The notes under the pieces were generated by a model. It had not been told where the DNA came from and made no database searches. It was given only the letters and a program-made list of their open reading frames with translations. This document shows, piece after piece, positions 16,177-25,961 of a stretch of DNA of 64,000 bases (position 1 is its first letter; the number at the start of each line of letters is the position of its first letter). Both the position numbers and the translations under genes were made by a program. Source of the stretch: Streptomyces sp. TSRI0107 (GTDB taxonomy: Bacteria; Actinomycetota; Actinomycetes; Streptomycetales; Streptomycetaceae); the NCBI RefSeq assembly GCF_001905845.1, contig NZ_LIVZ01000004.1:496001-560000 (forward strand), in the 5' to 3' direction.

Positions 16177-17324
16177 CCAGCATCGACCGGACGAGCCCCG
16201 CCGCGCCGACGGCCGTGCCCGCCCGCCCCTGGGCCCTGCTCGCCGAACTCACCCACGCCTGCCCCCTGCACTGCGGCTACTGCTCCAACCCGCTGGAGCT
16301 GACCCGGCGTTCGAGCGAGCTGAGCGCCGGGCAGTGGACGGACGTGCTGCGCCAGGCCGGCGAGCTCGGAGTCGTCCACACGCATCTCTCCGGCGGCGAG
16401 CCGCTGCTCCGCCCGGACCTGGAGCACATCGTCGCCGCCGCCGAGAGCGCCGGGATCTACACCCAGCTGGTCACCAGCGGTGTCGGCCTCGACGAAGCCC
16501 GGCTGGCCGCGCTCACCGAGGCCGGTCTGCGCAGTGTCCAGCTGTCCGTCCAGCACGCGGACCCGGACGCCTCGGACCGCATCGCCGTACGCCGGGGCTC
16601 CTTCGCGCAGAAGGAACGGGCCGCCCGGCTGGTACGGTCTGCCGGTCTCCCGCTCGGCCTCAACGTCGTCCTGCACCGCGAGAACCTGGACGCCGTCGAC
16701 GCCGTCGTCGAGCTGGGGCTGGCCTGGGGTGTGGACCGGATCGAACTGGCCAACACCCAGTTCTACGGCTGGGGCCTGCTCAACCGGGACGCGCTGCTGC
16801 CCACGCGCGACCAGCTCGCCCGCGCGCGGGCCGCCGTGGAGCGGTGGCGGGAACGGCTGTCCGCCGCCTCCGGACCCGACCTGGTCTGGGTCGTCCCCGA
16901 CTACTTCGACGGCGTCGCCAAGCCGTGCATGGGGGGTTGGGGCGCGGTCTCGCTCACCGTCTCCCCCGACGGCACCGTCCTGCCCTGCCCGGCCGCCGCC
17001 GCGCTGCCGGACCTCGACCCGCCGAACGTCCGTGACCACCCGCTGGCCTGGATCTGGGACCACTCCGAGGCGTTCACCCGCTATCGCGGCACCGACTGGA
17101 TGGCCGACCCGTGCCGCGGCTGTTCCCGCCGCGACGAGGACTTCGGCGGCTGCCGCTGCCAGGCCTACGCCCTGACCGGAGACGCCTCCCGTACGGACCC
17201 CGCCTGCCAGCTCTCCCCCGACCACGGCCTGGTGCGGGCACTGACCGAGGACACCACCGGCGGTACGGCCGTCCCCTCCCCCGTGCCGATCAGACCGCGC
17301 AGACCCGCTCAGGCCGCCCGCTGA
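16173..17324 (+). CDS. pqqE: PqqE, radical SAM/SPASM enzyme
   Basis: The protein has 383 residues. The radical SAM motif C30-x3-C34-x2-C37 (ACPLHCGYC) binds the catalytic 4Fe-4S cluster. The C-terminal SPASM region has further Cys in KPCMGGWG, LPCPAA, PCRGCSRR and GGCRCQAY for auxiliary clusters. It joins Glu and Tyr of PqqA by a carbon-carbon bond. Start chosen at the ATG overlapping the pqqD stop; in-frame codons further upstream would run through pqqD. The last 16 bp overlap the convergent acyltransferase gene. No separate pqqF protease is seen nearby. Confidence 0.95.
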   Translation: MTSIDRTSPAAPTAVPARPWALLAELTHACPLHCGYCSNPLELTRRSSELSAGQWTDVLRQAGELGVVHTHLSGGEPLLRPDLEHIVAAAESAGIYTQLVTSGVGLDEARLAALTEAGLRSVQLSVQHADPDASDRIAVRRGSFAQKERAARLVRSAGLPLGLNVVLHRENLDAVDAVVELGLAWGVDRIELANTQFYGWGLLNRDALLPTRDQLARARAAVERWRERLSAASGPDLVWVVPDYFDGVAKPCMGGWGAVSLTVSPDGTVLPCPAAAALPDLDPPNVRDHPLAWIWDHSEAFTRYRGTDWMADPCRGCSRRDEDFGGCRCQAYALTGDASRTDPACQLSPDHGLVRALTEDTTGGTAVPSPVPIRPRRPAQAAR

Positions 17325-18463
17325 AACCCCCGCAACCGCGTGAACGACGCCTCCAGCCCCCGCTTCAGCACACGCGCCACCGGCCGTTCCACCAGCCGGT
17401 GCACCAGCCAGCTCAGCAGCAGGAACCCGGCGATCACGCAGACCACCAGCAGCCGCGCGTCCATCGTGTCCCGCAGACGGTTGATGACCGCCGTACCGGC
17501 GAGGTAGTGCGTCAGATACAGCGGATACGTCAGCGCGCCCGCCGTCACCAGCCACCGCCACCGGATCCGGTCCGTGAAGCCCAGCGCCACGGCGACCATG
17601 AACAGCAGGAACACGGTGTAGATCACCACCGCGCCGCGCCAGCTGCTGACCTGCTCGTACGCCACCCGCTCGCCCAGCTCCAGCTGGCCCATCAGCCAGG
17701 ACATGGCGAGTATGCCCCAGAGCAGCAGGTCCTGGCCGAAGCGGTGCATCAGGTAGAGGGCGAGGCCGGCGATGAAGTACCAGGCGCCGCTCGGGTCGGC
17801 GGCCAGCACGAGGAGCGGGAACTCGGACACCGGCGCGAGCATGGCGGCCGCGCCCCAGACGCAGCAGAACACCACGACCCGCCGGTAGGTCAGGCCCATG
17901 GCGACGACGACCAGGAACAGCAGGTAGAAGCGCAGCTCGGACCAGAGGGTCCAGTAGACGAGGTCGACATTGGCAACCTCGGAGCCCTGCTGGAGCATCG
18001 TCAGGTTGAACAGCACCTCGCGCAGCGGGAGCCGCTCCCACACGCCCGGGAGGGCCACCAGGACAGCGGTGGTGAAGACGACCCCGAACCAGTACGCCGG
18101 GTACAGGCGGATCACCCGCGAGACGAAGAAGTCCTTCGGGGTGCGGCCCCAGCAGGACATGCAGATGACGAAGCCGCTGATGACGAAGAAGATCTCAACG
18201 CCGATCCAGCCGAACGACGCCACCCGGAACCAGCTCGGCATGATGTCGGACACCGGCCGGTCCCAGATCGCGTTGCCCGGCTGGTTCACCCGGTTCGTGC
18301 CCGCGTAGTGGTGCAGTACCACCAGCAGGGCGGCGATCAGGCGGATGCCGTCGAGGACGTACAGGCGGGGACGGGTCCGGCCGCCGGGTGCTGTGACCCG
18401 ATTCCGCGCGGTCGTGGGCACCGTCCGTGCCGGCCGATCGTCGACGACTGCAACCCCGTGCAT
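17309..18463 (-). CDS. Acyltransferase family 3 membrane protein (OafA-like)
   Basis: This 384-residue protein has about 10 membrane segments. Near the N-terminus LDGIRLIAALLVVLHHY carries the conserved R-x10-H signature. GVEIFFVISGFVI and FFVSRVIRLYPAYW are typical of the acyltransferase-3 family. Members O-acylate sugars or macrolides. The gene converges on pqqE with a 16-bp overlap. It is separated from the polysaccharide operon by the PQQ genes, so a link with that operon is only possible. Confidence 0.9.
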   Translation of the reverse strand: MHGVAVVDDRPARTVPTTARNRVTAPGGRTRPRLYVLDGIRLIAALLVVLHHYAGTNRVNQPGNAIWDRPVSDIMPSWFRVASFGWIGVEIFFVISGFVICMSCWGRTPKDFFVSRVIRLYPAYWFGVVFTTAVLVALPGVWERLPLREVLFNLTMLQQGSEVANVDLVYWTLWSELRFYLLFLVVVAMGLTYRRVVVFCCVWGAAAMLAPVSEFPLLVLAADPSGAWYFIAGLALYLMHRFGQDLLLWGILAMSWLMGQLELGERVAYEQVSSWRGAVVIYTVFLLFMVAVALGFTDRIRWRWLVTAGALTYPLYLTHYLAGTAVINRLRDTMDARLLVVCVIAGFLLLSWLVHRLVERPVARVLKRGLEASFTRLRGFQRAA

Positions 18464-18665
18464 CAGAAAACCCCAGCAACCCTCGTGTCGTATGCCGACG
18501 GCTCACGCTACGACCGCACGATCCGCCCCCACGAGGACAGAAAGAACAATCCCCCCACACGGTCACGGAAGTTGACGGAACTCTTCCCAACCCGCCGCGG
18601 AAGGTTCGCTCAGGTTTCATCCCGGGGCCTTGTCAGCGGCGGCGGCGCCCCCTCATGATCCGGCC

Positions 18666-19049
18666 ATGTACAAGCGAAGACGCCTTCTGGGCACCTATCT
18701 GGGAGTTGCCGCAGCCGCCGCGCTGCTCCCCGGCATCACCTCGATACTCGACAGCCCGCCATGGGAAGCGATCCTGGCCGGCGCCGTCTTCCTCATCGTC
18801 AACCAGCTGATCTACAGCTATCCCAGCGCCACCCGCAGCGCCCCGCCGGTCGCGCTGCTGCTCCTCGCCGCGTTCGGCGTCGTCCAGGACACGCTGCTGT
18901 GGCTGCTGGTCTCCTGGATCGGCTCCCAAATGGACTACGGCCTCCATGTGGACGGCTTCCTCACCGCCCTGCTCGGCGGCGTCATCGTCCGCGGGACCGT
19001 CCTGGCCCTGATGGCCCTGGGACCCCAGCCCGCGCCGGAAACCTCGTAA
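18666..19049 (+). CDS. Small four-helix membrane protein (holin-IV/PF04020-like)
   Basis: The 127-residue protein has a short basic N-terminus (MYKRRR) and four hydrophobic helices, resembling the mycobacterial four-TM phage-holin-like family PF04020. The ATG at 18666 is preferred although its ribosome binding site is weak; a TTG at 18630 would add 12 residues. It is divergent from the acyltransferase and ends at a shared bidirectional terminator with tuf. Function unknown. The holin name is only a similarity of topology; no prophage genes are near. Confidence 0.65.
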   Translation: MYKRRRLLGTYLGVAAAAALLPGITSILDSPPWEAILAGAVFLIVNQLIYSYPSATRSAPPVALLLLAAFGVVQDTLLWLLVSWIGSQMDYGLHVDGFLTALLGGVIVRGTVLALMALGPQPAPETS

Positions 19050-19068
19050 CACCTCGCAGCCCATGACA

Positions 19069-19104
19069 AAGGGGCCCGTACGACCGAAGTCGTACGGGCC
19101 CCTT
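19069..19104. terminator. Bidirectional terminator between small membrane protein and tuf
   Basis: A perfect 16-bp stem (AAGGGGCCCGTACGAC / GTCGTACGGGCCCCTT) with a CGAA tetraloop lies between the converging genes. It can serve tuf (minus) and the upstream plus-strand gene. Confidence 0.9.
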
Positions 19105-19157
19105 CAGGAGCTCGCGGCTGGAGCTACCGGGTCACAGGACCCTCAAGCAAGCGGGAC

Positions 19158-20351
<1,194 letters not shown>

Positions 20352-20430
20352 TGGGGTCCTCCTGTGGAGTGGTTCTGTACGCCTTACTTCATCGGCGCCA
20401 GGTGATCTTTGCTGGATGGCCCGGATCCCG

Positions 20431-20464
20431 GGGGCAAACATCCGTGATTGCGGTTGTTTGCCCC
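20431..20464 (-). terminator. fusA-tuf intergenic hairpin
   Basis: A perfect 10-bp inverted repeat (GGGGCAAACA / TGTTTGCCCC) with a 14-nt loop lies between fusA and tuf. It may be a fusA terminator/attenuator or a processing site. A TTGACT hexamer lies next to it on the minus strand, which fits the known separate promoter for tuf1 in Streptomyces, but no clear -10 is visible. Confidence 0.6.
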
Positions 20465-20507
20465 ACGAGGCTCCGGAGTCAAGCCTACGGCGTGGACGCG
20501 AGGTCCG

Positions 20508-22634
<2,127 letters not shown>

Positions 22635-22673
22635 AAGGCTTCAGTCTTCTCTCGGTCTCGATGGGGTCTGCGA

Positions 22674-23144
22674 CTACCAGCGGTAGTGCGCGAAGGCCTT
22701 GTTGGACTCGGCCATCTTGTGCGTGTCCTCGCGCTTCTTCACAGCGGCACCGAGGCCGTTGGACGCGTCGAGGAGCTCGTTGAGCAGACGCTCGGTCATG
22801 GTCTTCTCGCGACGGGCGCGGGAGTAACCGACCAGCCAGCGCAGCGCCAGGGTGTTGGCACGGCCGGGCTTGACCTCGACCGGAACCTGGTAGGTGGCGC
22901 CACCGACACGGCGGGACTTGACCTCGAGGGTCGGCTTGATGTTCTCGAGAGCGCGCTTCAGCGTGATGACCGGGTCGTTGCCGGTCTTCTCGCGCAGGCC
23001 CTCCATGGCGCCGTAGACGATGCGCTCGGCGGTGGAGCGCTTGCCGTTCAGCAGCACCTTGTTGATCAGGGAGGTCACCAGAGGAGAGCCGTAGACCGGG
23101 TCGATGATGACCGGGCGCTTCGGGGCGGGGCCCTTACGAGGCAT
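22674..23144 (-). CDS. rpsG: Ribosomal protein S7
   Basis: The 156-residue protein begins [13 protein letters not shown] and includes [18 protein letters not shown] and the [20 protein letters not shown] end, typical of actinobacterial S7. S7 binds the 3' domain of 16S rRNA and starts assembly of the 30S head. The start lies 2 bp after the rpsL stop. Confidence 0.98.
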   Translation of the reverse strand: MPRKGPAPKRPVIIDPVYGSPLVTSLINKVLLNGKRSTAERIVYGAMEGLREKTGNDPVITLKRALENIKPTLEVKSRRVGGATYQVPVEVKPGRANTLALRWLVGYSRARREKTMTERLLNELLDASNGLGAAVKKREDTHKMAESNKAFAHYRW

Positions 23145-23146
23145 TC

Positions 23147-23518
23147 TTACTTCTCCTTCTTGGCGCCGTAGCGGCTGCGGGCCTGCTTGCGGTTCTTGAC
23201 ACCCTGGGTGTCGAGCGAGCCGCGGATGATCTTGTAGCGAACACCCGGCAGGTCCTTCACACGGCCGCCGCGCACGAGCACGATGGAGTGCTCCTGCAGG
23301 TTGTGTCCCTCACCCGGAATGTAGGCCGTGACCTCGATGCCGCTGGTCAGACGCACACGCGCGACCTTACGCAGGGCCGAGTTCGGCTTCTTCGGGGTGG
23401 TCGTGAACACACGCGTGCAGACGCCACGACGCTGAGGGGAACCCTCGAGTGCGGGCGTCTTGTTCTTCTCGACCTTGTCCTGCCGGCCCTTGCGGACCAG
23501 CTGCTGGATCGTAGGCAC
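23147..23518 (-). CDS. rpsL: Ribosomal protein S12
   Basis: The 123-residue protein starts at a GTG ([12 protein letters not shown]) with GGAGAAG upstream. [13 protein letters not shown] (the Lys43 loop) and [10 protein letters not shown] (the Lys88 loop) are wild type, so no classical streptomycin-resistance substitution is present. First gene of the str operon, with a leader of about 190 nt behind the promoter at 23713-23741. Confidence 0.98.
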   Translation of the reverse strand: MPTIQQLVRKGRQDKVEKNKTPALEGSPQRRGVCTRVFTTTPKKPNSALRKVARVRLTSGIEVTAYIPGEGHNLQEHSIVLVRGGRVKDLPGVRYKIIRGSLDTQGVKNRKQARSRYGAKKEK

Positions 23519-23892
23519 TACTTCTCCGGTTTCTGTGTGCCGATGGGTACAGCTAACCTGGAACGTCGCCGACCCACGCGGTCGGGTGTGTCGAATCCTG
23601 CGGACTCCCGCCGCAAGGCAGAAAGAGGCGCGGATCACGGTGGCCGGTCACAGCTCCCTATGCGGTTGAAGGCACGCAGGAGAGCCAAGGCACACCCCAG
23701 GCACAAGGTCTGAGCGTACCTACCTCACGGACTTCGGTCAAAACAAATGGAGCCCACCCCGACACGCCGGACTTCTCACCTCCATACCTGCCTTTCGTCC
23801 TCCCGTCGCGCCGATGGCCGAAACACGCTCTTTCCGCGTCGGCGGTCTTGCACGTTCAGTACGTTGATCCGCCCGCGGCGACAAACGGGGGA
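23519..23892. other. Divergent region between rpsL and the CRP-family gene, 374 bp
   Basis: It holds the rpsL leader and promoter on the minus strand. On the plus side, about 130 bp lie upstream of the regulator gene; I see no promoter there that I would trust. No gene is visible. Confidence 0.6.
23713..23741 (-). promoter_or_regulatory. Promoter of rpsL-rpsG-fusA-tuf
   Basis: On the minus strand TTGACC, a 17-nt spacer and TACGCT form a near-consensus vegetative (HrdB-type) promoter about 195 nt upstream of the rpsL start. The surrounding sequence is A/T-richer than the coding regions. Confidence 0.85.
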
Positions 23893-24648
23893 ATGCGCAT
23901 GACAATAGGGACGTACGCTCCGGACGACGGCGGCCTGGACGACCGGGTGCCGTTCCTGGCACGGCTGGAGAGCGAGGACCGCTCCGCGCTGCTGGCCCTC
24001 GGCCGCACCCTGTCCTTCACCCGGCGCACGATCCTGCTGCACCAGCACGAGCCGTCCTCCCACGTGCTCTTCCTGGTGGACGGCTGGACGAAGGTCACCG
24101 CGTCGGCCGCCAACGGCTACGAGGCCCTGCTGGCGCTGCGCGGCCCCGGCGACATCATCGGCGAGTCGGCGGCGCTGACCGGGCGGCCGCGCTCCGCCAC
24201 GGTCACCGCGCTTGAGCCGGTGCGGGCGGTGGCCCTGGAGCGGGAACGCTTCCGCGACTTCCTGGGGCGCTCCCCCGCCGTGTCGTTCGCCCTGCTCGGC
24301 CTCACCGCGGACCGCACCCGGGCAGCCGACCGGCGCCGGCTGGAGTTCGCGTCGATGAGCGTCCGCGAACGGCTCGCCGTCCTGCTCCTCGAACTCGCCC
24401 GCACCCACGGCCGGCGCACCCCCGACGGCGTCGAACTCGCCGTACCGCTCAGCAAGCAGGAGCTGGCCGGCTCGGTGGGCGCCTCCCGCGAGATGGTGCA
24501 GCGGCTGCTGAAGGAACTCCGGGACAAGGAGGCCGTGATCACCGGCCGCCGCACCCTGCTGATCCGCCGCCCGGACGTCCTGCGCCGCATCGGCGCCACC
24601 GCCCCGGCGCCCGGAATCCCCGCGCCGCCGGGGCCCCGCGAGGAGTGA
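23893..24648 (+). CDS. CRP/FNR-family regulator with cyclic-nucleotide-binding domain
   Basis: This 251-residue protein has an N-terminal cNMP-binding domain (about 13-135) and a C-terminal winged helix. The phosphate-binding cassette reads GDIIGESAALTGRPRSATV. Its Gly-Glu and Arg-Ser-Ala match the residues that hold cAMP in E. coli CRP (GELGLF...RSAWV), so ligand binding is plausible. The HTH is in PLSKQELAGSVGASREMVQR. There are no FNR-type Cys. The start at 23893 follows GGGG; an ATG two codons later is also possible. The next plus-strand gene encodes a cyclase-like protein, and a CRP-type operator lies in the gap, so I infer a local circuit. It is a different gene from the main Streptomyces crp. 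Confidence 0.88.
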   Translation: MRMTIGTYAPDDGGLDDRVPFLARLESEDRSALLALGRTLSFTRRTILLHQHEPSSHVLFLVDGWTKVTASAANGYEALLALRGPGDIIGESAALTGRPRSATVTALEPVRAVALERERFRDFLGRSPAVSFALLGLTADRTRAADRRRLEFASMSVRERLAVLLLELARTHGRRTPDGVELAVPLSKQELAGSVGASREMVQRLLKELRDKEAVITGRRTLLIRRPDVLRRIGATAPAPGIPAPPGPREE

Positions 24649-24671
24649 CCCGCGGGTCCCAATCGCCCATC

Positions 24672-24687
24672 TGTGCACACGGTCACA
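24672..24687. promoter_or_regulatory. Predicted CRP-type operator upstream of the cyclase gene
   Basis: The 16-bp site TGTGC-ACACGG-TCACA differs from the CRP consensus TGTGA-N6-TCACA at one base. It also fits the Streptomyces Crp pattern GTG-N6-GNCAC. It lies 24 bp after the regulator gene and about 87 bp before the cyclase start. Binding by the neighbouring regulator or by the main Crp is inference. Confidence 0.6.
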
Positions 24688-24773
24688 CTCCGAATGGGTC
24701 ATCCGCCCTCACCACCACACGCCCCGGACGACCACTCTGCTGCATGCCCGCCACCCCCGTTCGAGAGGCGACC

Positions 24774-25961
24774 ATGAGCGACCCCGTGAGCCGCACGATC
24801 CTGCTGCTGGACATCGAGAGGTTCAGCGACCGGGACGACGTGGAACAGGCGTACCTGCGGCGCATGCTCTACGACATCACCGACCGCACCCTGGAACGCG
24901 CCGGCATCGACGAGACCCGGCGGCTGCGGGCCGACCGCGGGGACTCGGTGATGGAGCTCATCGACGCGAACGCCCCCGTCACGGCACTGCTGCGGGCCCT
25001 GCTCACCGAAGTGCCGGCCCAGTTGCGGGCGGTCAACCGCATGGCGTCCCGCTCCGCGCAGATCCGGCTGCGCGGCGTGGTCGCCTCCGGCTGGGTCGCC
25101 GTCGACGACCGGGACGGCTGGGTCGGCTCCGACCTGAACCACGCCTGCCGTCTGCTGGACGCCGACGTGCTGCGCGCCGCGCTGCGCGAGCGCGCCGACG
25201 ACTTCGCGCTGTGCGTCTCGGACGGCCTGTACGCCGGTGTCGTACGGCACGACCACCCGGGCATCCCGGCCGACGGCTTCCACGCGGTGACGGTGGCCAG
25301 CAAGAACGGCCCGCTGACGGCCTGGCTGCACGGGCCGCTCCCCGCCGGCGGCTTCGGGGCGGCCCACACGGACCACGGTGAGAGGGGGAAGGGGGACGCG
25401 CCGGGCGGATCGGGGGACCGCCCGGCGCCTCCCACGCCGGAGGGCACGCGGGCGTCTGCGGCTTCGGCAGCTGGTGGTGAGCTGGTCCGCTCGGGTTCAG
25501 CCGGCGACGGGGGGCAGGCGCATGGGGCCGCGGCCGACGAGGGCGAGCACGCGCCTGCGGCCGTCACTGGTGACGGCGAGCACGCACCGGGGGCCGCCGG
25601 CGGCGACGGACGGCGTGCACCTGCGGCCTCCGCCGGCGACGGGCGGCACGCCCCTGGAGCCTCCGCCGGCGACGGCGAGCACGCGCCCGCGGCCCCCGCA
25701 GCCAACGGCAACCACACCCCCGCAGCCCCCACGGCCCCCGCGGCCGACGGGCGGCACCAGAGCGGCCCGGCGTCGGACGGATCGGGGGCCCCGGCGCCGG
25801 GCTCCGGGCTGCACGTCAGTGGCGGCTCGGTCAGTTTCGGCGGGGGCTACGCCGCGGGCGACCAGCACGCGGTGTCCGGCGGGCAGGTCACCGGCGACGT
25901 CGTGATGGGCGGCAAGCAGGTCGTCATGGGCGACAAGGCGCAGCGGGGTGAGCGGCCGTGA
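24774..25961 (+). CDS. Class III nucleotidyl-cyclase-like protein with repeat linker and Gly-rich motif
   Basis: The protein has 395 residues. Residues 1-190 resemble a class III cyclase domain: LLLDIERFS gives Asp13 and Phe17 (metal site 1), RGDSV gives Asp57 (metal site 2), and GWVGSDLNHACRL keeps the Asn122-x3-Arg126 pair of the transition-state site. Activity is therefore plausible, but the product (cAMP, cGMP, cCMP or cUMP) cannot be told. Residues 190-345 are a low-complexity linker with six 11-residue repeats. Residues 354-381 (SFGGGYAAGDQH..., ending MGGK) recur in the next gene's product. Start chosen at the ATG at 24774 with GAGAGG upstream. The stop overlaps the GTG of the NLR-like gene (GTGA). 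No match to a named family was certain to me. Confidence 0.78.
   Translation: MSDPVSRTILLLDIERFSDRDDVEQAYLRRMLYDITDRTLERAGIDETRRLRADRGDSVMELIDANAPVTALLRALLTEVPAQLRAVNRMASRSAQIRLRGVVASGWVAVDDRDGWVGSDLNHACRLLDADVLRAALRERADDFALCVSDGLYAGVVRHDHPGIPADGFHAVTVASKNGPLTAWLHGPLPAGGFGAAHTDHGERGKGDAPGGSGDRPAPPTPEGTRASAASAAGGELVRSGSAGDGGQAHGAAADEGEHAPAAVTGDGEHAPGAAGGDGRRAPAASAGDGRHAPGASAGDGEHAPAAPAANGNHTPAAPTAPAADGRHQSGPASDGSGAPAPGSGLHVSGGSVSFGGGYAAGDQHAVSGGQVTGDVVMGGKQVVMGDKAQRGERP
25536..25733 (+). repeat. Six 33-bp tandem repeats encoding an 11-residue unit
   Basis: Units at 25536, 25569, 25602, 25635, 25668 and 25701 encode variants of GDGEHAPAASA. They form the linker between the cyclase-like domain and the C-terminal Gly-rich motif. 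Copy number may vary between strains. Confidence 0.8.
25833..25916 (+). repeat. Shared Gly-rich motif, copy 1 (cyclase C-terminus)
   Basis: 28 residues beginning SFGGGYAAGDQH and ending GDVVMGGK (protein positions 354-381). It is nearly identical to the copy at 26171-26254 in the next gene, in both protein and DNA. Confidence 0.85.

Noticed and set aside
18666-19049. Phage holin as a sign of a prophage
   Set aside because: Only a four-helix topology is shared; no other phage gene, attachment site or integrase is visible nearby.
23200-23420. Streptomycin-resistance substitutions in RpsL
   Set aside because: The Lys43 and Lys88 loops are unchanged.
25536-25733. CRISPR-like array
   Set aside because: The 33-bp units are adjacent without spacers and encode an in-frame 11-residue repeat.
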